NCBI RefSeq assembly: GCF_048569485.1
Contig: NW_027445250.1
Coordinates: 499,907-563,906 of the forward strand
DNA length: 64,000 nt
Source of the DNA: Anomaloglossus baeobatrachus
Lineage: Eukaryota; Chordata; Amphibia; Anura; Aromobatidae
Direction of reading: 5' to 3'
Below, one piece after another: positions 9,101 to 18,800 of the stretch (the stretch's first letter is position 1; every line of letters begins with the position of its first letter). The position numbers and the translations under genes were made by a program. The notes below the pieces were generated by a model, which was not told the origin of the DNA, made no database searches, and worked only from the letters and a program-made list of their open reading frames with translations.

Positions 9101-11225
9101 GACTAATGGCCTGTGCGAGCGGTTCAATGGCACCCTAAAGCAGATGCTTAAGATGTTGGTCGACTCCCACGGGCGTGACTGGGAGCGGTATCTCCCACAC
9201 CTGTTATTTGCTTACCGGGAGGTTCCACAGGCCTCAACGGGATTCTCACCGTTTGAGCTCCTGTACGGGCGACGTGTGCGGGGCCCCCTGGCTCTGGTGA
9301 AAGAGGCTTGGGAAGGGGATTTGGCCACCCCTGGAGTGTCGGTTATCGAGTATGTCATGCGCTTCCGGGACAAAATGCAGGCCTTGACGCAACTGGTACA
9401 CGACAATATGGCTCAAGCCCAGGCCGATCAGAAGCGTTGGTACGACCAGAACGCTTGTGAGAGGACCTACCAAGTGGGTCAAAAGGTGTGGGTACTGGTC
9501 CCCGTACCACAGGACAAGCTTCAGGCAGCCTGGGAAGGCCCATACCTCGTGTACCAGCAGCTCAACCCTGTGACGTACCTGGTCACCCTGGACCCTGCCC
9601 GTGGAAGGCGGAAGCCCTTCCATGTGAACATGATGAAGGCACATCATGAGCGGGAGGCATGTGCGCTCCCCGTGTGCAACCTGCCCGAGGAGGGAGAAGC
9701 GGAAACCCTCTTGGATATGCTAGCCCAGGTTAGGGCAGGCGGATCCATTGAGGATGTGGAGGTTGGCCACCAGCTCTTGGAGGACCAACGGTCCCAGCTG
9801 TGGGCCACCCTACACCCCTTCCGGGGGTTGTTTACCAACCAGCCCGGAAGGACTGACTTGGCTGTCCATCACGTGGACACTGGGGATCATCCCCCGATCC
9901 GGCGTTCAGCATATCGGGTTTCCCTGGAGGTGCAGCAACACCTGCGCCAGGAGATTGACGAGATGCTGAAGCTGGGGGTGATCCAGGCATCCAACAGCGC
10001 TTGGGCCTTGCCTGTAGTCCTCGTCCCTAAGAAGGACCGAACCACTCGGTTCTGCGTGGACTACAGGGGGCTCAATGCTGTCACGGTCGCCGATGCGTAC
10101 CCAATGCCACGCATCGATGACCTGCTCGATCAGTTGGCCGGGGCTCAGTACCTGACCATCATGGATCTGAGCCGGGGATATTGGCAGATCCCCCTGACTC
10201 GCAAGGCCAGGGAACGCTCTGCCTTTATTACCCCATTTGGACTGTACGAGTCCACGGTGATGCCATTCGGGATGAGGAATGCCCCTGCCACTTTCCAGCG
10301 GATGGTCAACACCCTGCTCAAGGGACTTGAAGGGTACGCGGCCGCGTACCTGGATGACATTGCCGTCTTCAGTCCCACCTGGGAAGATCACCTAGAGCAT
10401 CTAGCACAGGTGCTCAGGCGGATCCACCAGGCAGGTTTGACCATCAAGCCGGGAAAGTGTCAGCTGGCCATGAGCGAGGTCCAGTACCTCGGTCACCAGG
10501 TAGGCGGGAGAACACTGAAGCCCGAGCCTGAGAAAGTGGAGGCCATCGCGTCCTGGTCCACCCCCAGGACCAAGAAGCAGGTGATGTCCTTCTTGGGGAC
10601 CGCTGGGTACTATAGGAGGTTTGTTCCATGCTATAGTAGCCTGGCAAAGCCCTTGACGGACCTCACCAAGAAGAAGCTGCCCTCTGCAGTCGATTGGACA
10701 ATGGACTGCGAGACAGCCTTCCGGGCCCTAAAGGACGCCCTGTCCAGCCCGCCCGTGCTACAGGCAGCCGACTTCACGCGGCCGTTTGTAGTACAGACCG
10801 ACGCCAGTGACTTCGGCCTCGGTGCGGTGCTCAGCCAGGTGGACTCTGCGAGCCAAGAGCACCCAGTCTTGTACCTGAGCAGGAAGCTGTTACCAAGGGA
10901 AGTGGCCTATTCCACGATGGAAAAGGAGTGCCTGGCCATAGTGTGGGCCCTGCAGCGTCTGCAACCCTATCTATACGGGCGCCACTTCATCGTGGAGACG
11001 GACCACAATCCCCTCAGCTGGTTACACACTGTCTCCGGGACGAATGGCAGGTTGTTGCGATGGAGCCTGGCGCTCCAGCAATACAACTTCACCATTCGAC
11101 ACAAAAGGGGCCGTGACCACGGTAACGCAGACGGGCTGTCCCGACAAGGAGAGGTCGCGGACGGGCGCACGGGGGAACACCGGAGTGTGCTGCCCCCTAG
11201 CGCCCTCAAAAGGGGGGAGGTGTGA
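6117..11225 (+). CDS. Gag-Pol polyprotein of retrotransposon B
   Basis: The open frame runs from 6039 without an ATG. The first ATG, at 6117 in a good context, gives about 1702 residues. The N-terminal part is rich in Arg, Glu and Gln (about residues 130-170), probably helical. It is followed by a capsid-like Gag domain (FPVLEKDGDLDSFLTAFE), a zinc knuckle CHQCNLPGHFKAMC, a protease region, an H2C2 domain (HLGIAKTKARLNQHFYW), an integrase core (VAVDLVGPLA, MLTDRGTQF, NGLCERFNGTL), a reverse transcriptase with AYLDDIAVF and an RNase H (VQTDASDFGLGAVLS). A Ser/Gly-rich stretch of about 250 residues separates protease from integrase. The stop lies in the first bases of the 3' LTR. Looks whole. 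Confidence 0.9.
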   Translation: MADGTRSRAMQLANAKAGAEEREDGAVDSNEEVAHESSRSSTPENRSAEDSAQPGNYGQDEEQLTQGSSTSQMPALRSAMDSESPGSAAGRRSPRAIPPSLGGSDSLLQMAMALLQAGDQEGYKELLAERRAERQAAREERQAEREAAERRQQADRDHQLQLAQLRPSSATRDLQDTKLPKVRVEDFPVLEKDGDLDSFLTAFERTCLQHHLDKDQWAKYLTPRLRGKALDILGDLPAEADQGYDTIKRALIQQYNLTPESYRKKFRSLQKGPKDSWADHRRALARAADHWTQGLQLSTGPEILDLFITEQLLWNCPEDLRQFIRDQKPRGSTATAALADDYTNNRAPEARRAATSSTWRGGKMNSTTAPPAPRLQGVSPSTPLSRPVAEPRRCHQCNLPGHFKAMCPQRPKAPAPSPYQGPPKVYCVGGGGGRSLDSFQPVTVGRSVTIGLRDSASEVTLVRPEMVSPQDLIPGKTLAVSGIGGIDPALPVAGIYVDWGAGRGVREVGVTDRIPANVLLGTDLGQITSQFGPPPRAEPSASTDVPPDNVNVLSMNDVREEGVNSDFSACIDTIDTHSAAAVTGEGVRERCDNASTSDQPVSWDLLPSAGISREQGAAGGGPVCGVGATTANVGSPEISQRGSVAAGGEQAGEIGAGPGAEVLPGKISVQGSPTTGVSGSQVGLPEPATWSGTEEEQARPTVAAAVTAVTRSGSAGSQGASRRSDSSSPSDQVAAESGGGQDTGPGVLTEDVTVSSILATSSQGFQAALEADDSLKALKVQAAQPPSDSDPERVVWDQGRLYRVTVQQGSPEAWPRDRQLVVPYPFRTELLRIAHEIPMAGHLGIAKTKARLNQHFYWPKMGADVAAYCRSCETCQRVGKAGPHPKAPLVSLPIIDEPFRRVAVDLVGPLAIPSSSGKRFILTVVDYATRYPEAVALSSIRADKVATALLEIFSRVGFPQEMLTDRGTQFMSQLMEALCKQVQVRHLVASPYHPQTNGLCERFNGTLKQMLKMLVDSHGRDWERYLPHLLFAYREVPQASTGFSPFELLYGRRVRGPLALVKEAWEGDLATPGVSVIEYVMRFRDKMQALTQLVHDNMAQAQADQKRWYDQNACERTYQVGQKVWVLVPVPQDKLQAAWEGPYLVYQQLNPVTYLVTLDPARGRRKPFHVNMMKAHHEREACALPVCNLPEEGEAETLLDMLAQVRAGGSIEDVEVGHQLLEDQRSQLWATLHPFRGLFTNQPGRTDLAVHHVDTGDHPPIRRSAYRVSLEVQQHLRQEIDEMLKLGVIQASNSAWALPVVLVPKKDRTTRFCVDYRGLNAVTVADAYPMPRIDDLLDQLAGAQYLTIMDLSRGYWQIPLTRKARERSAFITPFGLYESTVMPFGMRNAPATFQRMVNTLLKGLEGYAAAYLDDIAVFSPTWEDHLEHLAQVLRRIHQAGLTIKPGKCQLAMSEVQYLGHQVGGRTLKPEPEKVEAIASWSTPRTKKQVMSFLGTAGYYRRFVPCYSSLAKPLTDLTKKKLPSAVDWTMDCETAFRALKDALSSPPVLQAADFTRPFVVQTDASDFGLGAVLSQVDSASQEHPVLYLSRKLLPREVAYSTMEKECLAIVWALQRLQPYLYGRHFIVETDHNPLSWLHTVSGTNGRLLRWSLALQQYNFTIRHKRGRDHGNADGLSRQGEVADGRTGEHRSVLPPSALKRGEV
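11208..11220 (+). other. Polypurine tract of element B
   Basis: AAAAGGGGGGAGG lies directly before the 3' LTR, the expected plus-strand primer of an LTR element. Confidence 0.75.
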
Positions 11226-12573
11226 GGTAAATCCGGAGATATGACGATAAATCATGATATTCAAGTTATGTCAGGAAGCCCTCTCCTGGTGTCACCCCCC
11301 CTTTCCTTCACACAACTCCTTCAATCAGAAAATTTACCACAGGGATAAACGGTTTGTTTAGCAGATAGGTGTCAAAGGAACTGGTCTGTGTTCCACTTAC
11401 ACCTCCAACAGCCATCTCCTCTGATATGGAGATTAGATGACTTGGGAACAATGGACGCAGGATGACCCCCTGCCGTCACCCTGTAACAAGAGTTGTATCT
11501 CATTATAAGGCTATGGAACTATCCAGACAGAACGACTCCAGTAAAAAATGGTTCATATCTCGCAAGCCATATTTCCGATAAATACGGCAACCATAAAAAT
11601 GGTGTCTCCGCATGCGGACGATGCTGGCACACCCTTTTTATGGGAGCAGGACCTGGGGAAATACCCCAGGCGTGATATCAGCCAATGGGGAACTAGTAGA
11701 CAAGTCATGAGTCCTCTCGTTCTGTAGCTAAATTCATAACTGTCACAATGAGAGCGTTGGCGTCTGCCTACGACGCTCCCAGGCCAAGTTATGGCCATAT
11801 CCCCTGTTGTGGATATTGTCCATAACTCCAGCCAGGGGTGGAGCAGTGCTCCCTCTGAGGTCACTAAGGTAGGAGGGGACCTGGATTTGCCCAGGTTGAT
11901 AACCCTACTTCGGCCATTTTCCAGCGTTCTTTCGCCGGGGGTCACGTGTAGGAAACATCTGTGGGAAAGATCCGGGAAACCTGGTCTACAGCGCCCCCCT
12001 GTGGCCAGACGCACAAGGTAACTGCTGGAACTGTGTATGCCTGTTTGTAACCCATGCTTTATCTGTAACTGTACTCTGACATATGTATATTCTGTAGATT
12101 CCCTATTGTATATATTGTAGTTTCTAGTGTGCTTTAGGCTGATTAAATTATATAATTAATCTTGGGCTGTTCTGTTATCTCGATCTTGAATCCCACGTCT
12201 GTGTGTTCGGCTAATAGTTACCGTGAAGCGGTTGGTGGCAGCGAGTTTGTGCCAAGGATTATTGTGGGGAGGCCAGTGAGATTCGGGGAGGTTTTATATA
12301 TTCCGCCCGCGGAGGTCGGGGGAATATATACCCTACTCTCACCGGGGACCCTTCAATAATCGGCATAAGTAGTATAGCGGCCTCCTTGCTTATTGTCGGG
12401 CAATTCCATAATTGGCCTGACTATAAGAGGGGCGCTAGAGAGCGCGTCACGTGCTCTGTCTGTCGGTCGGGAGGTATAAAGGAGGGGTGACCCCCACTTG
12501 TTACCCCCCGATTGTGACGTACTGGTAGCCAGCGCGGGGGATTTCTGAGTGACCCCCCCGGTGGTTCGTGACA
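11221..12573 (+). repeat. 3' LTR of element B
   Basis: 1,353 bp, matching 4561-5913 except at about 11 positions. It is followed by the GACCC target duplication at 12574-12578. Confidence 0.93.
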
Positions 12574-12896
12574 GACCCCTACCCTTGAGGGGCGGGCCCA
12601 CGAGCTCAAACAATTCACTCCTGTTTCTAAATGCAGTTGGGAGTTGAGTTTTTGAAGAGGAAGGGAGCGAGATCTGAATCTGCGGACAGACCTCGCCGTC
12701 CAGTGGATTGTGTGGGATTTCTGGGACTCTGAAAAGGACTATTACGTTGTGATCTGGCACTTTGGATTATCGGGAGGTGCCCCCGAATCTGTTTTATTTG
12801 GACTTGTCGTGTGCTGTTCCTGTATTCCTGTTAGTAAACCTGTTGGATCATCCTCGGCCTGTTGTCTCTCTTTGCTCTGATGTACACCCCGTCACA
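12574..12896 (+). repeat. 3' LTR of element A, second part
   Basis: Resumes after element B and its target duplication, and ends CCGTCACA at 12896. The tandem array starts on the very next base, so a target duplication on this side cannot be separated from array sequence. The other side lies outside the window. Confidence 0.75.
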
Positions 12897-15470
12897 CCAG
12901 ACCCCTGAACATCCCGGACCCCTGAACATTCCAGACCCCTGAACATCCCGGACCCCAACATCCCAGACCCCAACATCCCGGACCCCTGAACATCCCAGAC
13001 CCCAACATCCCGGACCCCTGAACATCCCAGACCCCAACATCCCGGACCCCTGAACATCCCAGACCCCAACATCCCGGACCCCTGAACATCCCGGACCCCA
13101 ACATCCCGGACCCCAACATCCCAGACCCCTGAACATCCCAGACCCCTGAACATCCCAGACCCCTGAACATCCCAGACCCCAACATCCCGGACCCCAACAT
13201 CCCAGACCCCAACATCCCAGACCCCTGAACATCCCAGACCCCAACATCCCGGACCCCTGAACATCCCAGACCCCTGAACATCCCAGACCCCAACATCCCG
13301 GACCCCTGAACATCCCGGACCCCTGAACATCCCAGACCCCTGAACATCCCATACCCCAACATCTCGGACCCCTGAACATCCCAGACCCCTGAACATCCCA
13401 GACCCCAACATCCCGGACCCCTAAACATCCCGGACCCCTGAACATCCCAGACCCCTGAACATTCCAGACCCCTGAACATCCCGGACCCCTGAACATTCCA
13501 GACCCCTGAACATCCCGGACCCCAACATCCCAGACCCCAACATCCCGGACCCCTGAACATCCCAGACCCCAACATCCCGGACCCCTGAACATCCCAGACC
13601 CCAACATCCCAGACCCCTGAACATCCCGGACCCCTGAACATCCCAGACCCCAACATCCCGGACCCCAACATCCCAGACCCCTGAACATCCCAGACCCCAA
13701 CATCCCGGACCCCTGAACATCCCGGACCCCTGAACATCCCAGACCCCTGAACATCCCAGACCCCAACATCCCGGACCCCAACATCCCAGACCCCAACATC
13801 CCAGACCCCAACATCCCAGACCCCTGAACATCCCAGACCCCAACATCCCGGACCCCTGAACATCCCAGACCCCTGAACATCCCGGACCCCTGAACATCCC
13901 AGACCCCTGAACATCCCGGACTCCTGAACATTCCAGACCCCTGAACATCCCGGACCCCAACATCCCAGACCCCAACATCCCGGACCCCTGAACATCCCAG
14001 ACCCCAACATCCCGGACCCCTGAACATCCCAGACCCCAACATCCCGGACCCCAACATCCCAGACCCCAACATCCCTGACCCCTGAACATCCCAGACCCCA
14101 ACATCCCGGACCCCTGAACATCCCAGACCCCAACATCCCAGACCCCTGAACATCCCAGACCCCTGAACATCCCAGACCCCAACATCCCGGACCCCTGAAC
14201 ATCCCAGACCCCTGAACATCCCGGACCCCTGAACATCCCAGACCCCAACATCCCGGACCCCTAAACATCCCGGACCCCTGAACATCCCAGACCCCAACAT
14301 TCCAGACCCCAACATCCCGGACCCCTAAACATCCCAGACCCCTGAACATCCCGGACCCCAACATCCCGGACCCCTGAACATCCCAGACCCCTGAACATCA
14401 CGGACCCCTGAACATCCCAGACCCCAACATCCCGGACCCCAACATCCCAGACCCCTGAACATTCCAGACCCCTGAACATCCCAGACCCCAACATCCCAGA
14501 CCCCCAACATCCCAGACCCCAACATCCCAGACCCCAACATCCCGGACCCCTGAACATCCCGGACCCCAACATCCCGGACCCCAACATCCCAGACCCCTGA
14601 ACATCCCAGACCCCAACATCCCGGACCCCTGAACATCCCAGACCCCAACATCCCAGACCCCAACATCCCGGACCCCTGAACATCCCGGACCCCAACATCC
14701 CGGACCCCTGAACATCCCGGACCCCTGAACATCCCAGACCCCTGAACATCCCAGACCCCTGAACATCCCAGACCCCAACATCCCGGACCCCTGAACATCC
14801 CAGACCCCAACATCCCAGACCCCTGAACATCCCAGACCCCTGAACATCCCAGACCCCAACATCCCGGACCCCTGAACATCCCAGACCCCTGAACATCCCG
14901 GACCCCTGAACATCCCAGACCCCAACATCCCGGACCCCTAAACATCCCGGACCCCTGAACATCCCAGACCCCAACATTCCAGACCCCAACATCCCGGACC
15001 CCTAAACATCCCAGACCCCTGAACATCCCGGACCCCAACATCCCGGACCCCTGAACATCCCAGACCCCTGAACATCACGGACCCCTGAACATCCCAGACC
15101 CCAACATCCCGGACCCCAACATCCCAGACCCCTGAACATTCCAGACCCCTGAACATCCCAGACCCCAACATCCCAGACCCCCAACATCCCAGACCCCAAC
15201 ATCCCAGACCCCAACATCCCGGACCCCTGAACATCCCGGACCCCAACATCCCGGACCCCAACATCCCAGACCCCTGAACATCCCAGACCCCAACATCCCG
15301 GACCCCTGAACATCCCAGACCCCAACATCCCAGACCCCAACATCCCGGACCCCTGAACATCCCGGACCCCAACATCCCGGACCCCTGAACATCCCAGACC
15401 CCTGAACATCCCGGACCCCAACATTCCGGACCCCTGAACATCCCAGACCCCTGAACATCTTGGATCCCAA
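12897..15470 (+). repeat. Minisatellite, 17-bp and 15-bp units upstream of CCDC113
   Basis: About 2.6 kb made of two interspersed units, a 17-mer CAGACCCCTGAACATCC and a 15-mer CAGACCCCAACATCC. Each also varies CAGACC/CGGACC. A block near 14261-14700 recurs about 677 bp later (14938-15380), with the same rare variants (CTAAAC, ACATTCC, ACATCACGG). Decayed relatives of the unit continue to about 15510, which suggests it grew from local sequence. Long open frames on the - strand are a by-product of the composition. Confidence 0.95.
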
Positions 15471-15747
15471 ACAGCTCTGACCCTCACAGTCTCTGATCCC
15501 GAACACTTCCTCGGGCCCCGCACATCCATCGTCCCTGTGCTCTACAGGCACCCCTCGCCCCTCCCCCGCGGAAATCAAGGGGCGTGGTTGGTTACGAGAA
15601 TATTGGGGCGGGGCTATGGACGATAATCTCGGGGGCGGGGTTACCTGTCCTCCGTTCCTTGCTCTGGTGGCTATGCAGAGAGGGCGGGGCGGGTCACGTG
15701 TTCCGTCTCCCTGGAGACGCGGGAGGCACAGCTGTGTCCTGACGACC
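15471..15747 (+). promoter_or_regulatory. CCDC113 promoter and 5' UTR, GC-rich
   Basis: GC boxes lie at 15605-15614, 15631-15640 and 15682-15693, with an E-box CACGTG at 15695-15700. There is no TATA box. A perfect inverted repeat GTCTCCCTGGAGAC (15705-15718) has the form of an RFX X-box half-site pair, 30 bp before the ATG. RFX factors drive many ciliary genes, so control by RFX is plausible but inferred. The transcription start cannot be placed. Confidence 0.6.
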
Positions 15748-15851
15748 ATGGCGGAGACAGACGCGGAGAGTGTGAGGACGGAGAGCGGAGAGGAGGCGGC
15801 CGTGAGCGAGCTGAGCCCGGAGCAAGTGCAAGGCCTGCTCCGAGACGGCGG
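15748..15851 (+). CDS. CCDC113: CCDC113 exon 1
   Basis: Encodes MAETDAESVRTESGEE and then SPEQVQGLLRDGG, an acidic N terminus. Phase 2 donor at GGCGG|GTACCG. The donor sequence itself begins the first unit of the intron 1 array. Confidence 0.88.
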
Positions 15852-18800
15852 GTACCGGCGTGTACACCCCCCCATATACCGGCGTGTACACCCCCCCATA
15901 TACCGGCGTGTACCCCCCCCCCCCCCCCCCATATACCGGCGTGTACACCCCCCCCCCCCCCATATACCGGCGTGTACCCCCCCCCCCCCTATATACCGGC
16001 GTGTACACCCCCCCCCCCATATACCGGCGTGTCCCCCCCCCCCCTATATACCGGCGTGTACCCCCCCCCTCCCCCATGTACCGGCGTGTAAACCCCCCCC
16101 ATATACCGGCGTGTACCCCCCCCCTCCCCCATGTACCGGCGTGTAAACCCCCCCCATATACCGGCGTGTACACCCCCCCCCATATACCGGCCTGTGCACC
16201 CCATATACCGGCGTGTACCCCCCCCCATATACCGGCGTGTACACACCCCCCCCCCCATATACCGGCGTGTACCCCCCCCCCCATGTACCGGCGTGTACCT
16301 CCCCCCTCCCCCATGTACCGGCGTGCACCCCCCCCCCCTATATACCGGCCTGTACACCCCCCCCATATACCGGCGTGTACACCCCCCCCCATATACCGGC
16401 CTGTGCACCCCATATACCGGCGTGTACCCCCCCCCATATACCGGCGTGCACCCCATATACCGGCGTGTACACCCCCCCCATATACCGGCGTGTACCCCCC
16501 CCCCCCCCATGTACCGGCGTGTACCCCCCCCCCTCCCCCATGTACCGGCGTGCACCCCCCCCCTATATACCGGCCTGTACACCCCCCCCATATACCGGCG
16601 TGTACACCCCCCCCCATATACCGGCCTGTGCACCCCATATACCGGCGTGTACCCCCCCCCATATACCGGCGTGTGCACCCCATATACCGGCGTGTACACC
16701 CCCCCCCATATACCGGCGTGCACCCCATATACCGGCGTGTACACCCCCCCCATATACCGGCGTGTACACCCCCCCCCATATACCGGCGTGTACACCCCCC
16801 CCCCCATATACCGGCGTGTACACCCCCCCCCATATACCGGCGTGCACCCCATATACCGGCGTGTACACCCCCCCCATATACCGGCGTGTACACCCCCCCC
16901 CATATACCGGCGTGTACACCCCCCCCCATATACCGGCGTGTACACCCCCCCCCATATACCGGCGTGCACCCCATATACCGGCGTGTACACCCCCCCCCCA
17001 TATACCGGCGTGTACACCCCCCCCATATACCGGCGTGCACCCCATATGCCGGCGTGTACACCCCCCCCCCCCCATATACCGGCGTGTACACACACCCCCC
17101 CCATATACCGGTGTGTACACCCCCCCCATATACCGGCCTGTGCGCCCCTATATACCGGCATGTACAAACCCCCCCCCATATACCGGCCTGTGCGCCCCTA
17201 TATACCGGCGTGTACACCGCCCCATATACCGGCCTGTGCACCCCATATACCGGCGTGTACACCCCCCCATATACCGGCCTGTGCACCCCATATACCGGCG
17301 TGTACACCCCCCCCACCATATAACGGCCTGTGCACCCCATATACCGGCATGTACACCCCCCCCATATACCGGCCTGTGCACCCCATATACCGGCCTCTGC
17401 ACCCCTATATGTGTATATACTGCCCTGTACACCCCTATATGTGTATATACCGCCCTGTACACCCCTATATGTGTATATACCGCCCTGTACACCCCTATAT
17501 GTGTATATACTGCCCTGTACACCCCTATATGTGTATATACTGCCCTGTACACCCCTATATGTGTGTATATACTGCCCTGTACACCCCTATATGTGTATAT
17601 ACTGCCCTGTACACCCCTATATGTGTATATACCGCCCTGTACACCCCTATATGTGTATATACTGCCCTGTACACCCCTATATGTGTATATACTGCCCTGT
17701 ACACCCCTATATGTGTGTATATACTGCCCTGTACACCCCTATATGTGTATATACTGCCCTGTACACCCCTATATGTGTATATACCGCCCTGTACACCCCT
17801 ATATGTGTATATACTGCCCTGTACACCCCTATATGTGTATACTGCCCTGTACACCACTATATGTGTATATACCGCCCTGTACACCCCTATATGTGTATAT
17901 ACTGCCCTGTACACCCCTATATGTGTGTATATACTGCCCTGTACACCCCTATATGTGTGTATATACTGCCCTGTACACCCCTATGTGTGTGTATATACTG
18001 CTCTGTACACCCCTATATGTGTGTATATACTGCCCTGTACACCCCTATATGTGTGTATATACTGCCCTGTACACCCCTATATGTGTATATACCGCCCTGT
18101 ACACCCCTATATGTGTATATACTGCCCTGTACACCCCTATATGTGTGTATATACTGCCCTGTACACCCCTATATGTGTGTATATACTGCCCTGTACACCC
18201 CTATGTGTGTGTATATACTGCTCTGTACACCCCTATATGTGTGTATATACTGCCCTGTACACCCCTATATGTGTGTATATACTGCTCTGTACACCCCTAT
18301 ATGTGTGTATATACTGCCCTGTACACCCCTATATGTGTATATACCGCCCTGTACACCCCTATATGTGTATATACCGCCCTGTACACCCCTATATGTGTAT
18401 ATACTGCCCTGTACACCCCTATATGTATGTATATACTGCCCTGTACACCCCTATATGTGTATATTCTTCCCTGTACACCCCTATATGTGTATATACTGCC
18501 CTGTACACCCCTATATGTGTATATACTGCCCTGTACACCCCTATATGTGTGTATATACTGCCCTGTACACCCCTATATGTGTATATTCTTCCCTGTACAC
18601 CCCTATATGTGTATATACTGCCCTGTACACCCCTATATGTGTATATACTGCCCTGTACACCCCTATATGTGTATATACTGCCCTGTACACCCCTATATGT
18701 GTATATACTGCCCTGTACACCCCTATATGTGTATATACTGCCCTGTACACCTCTATATGTGTGTATATACTGCCCTGTACACCCCTATATGTGTGTATAT

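Larger units (their letters stand above)
4561..12573 (+). mobile_element. Gmr1-like Ty3 LTR retrotransposon B, full length
   Basis: 8,013-bp element inserted in the 3' LTR of element A. It has two 1,353-bp LTRs (4561-5913 and 11221-12573), a 5-bp target duplication GACCC, a primer site just inside the 5' LTR and a purine tract before the 3' LTR. A single long Gag-Pol frame has integrase ahead of reverse transcriptase. I count 11 LTR-LTR differences by eye, about 0.8%, so the insertion is young, probably a few million years at usual vertebrate rates. It looks whole. Confidence 0.93.

Noticed and set aside
6042-10647. Antisense and alternate-frame ORFs inside the retroelements
   Set aside because: Shadows of the Gag-Pol frame caused by GC-rich codon use; the same ones appear in the second copy.
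12831-15529. Glycine-rich frames (MLGSGMFRGLGCSGV) on the - strand
   Set aside because: Products of the 17/15-bp array, present in all three frames.
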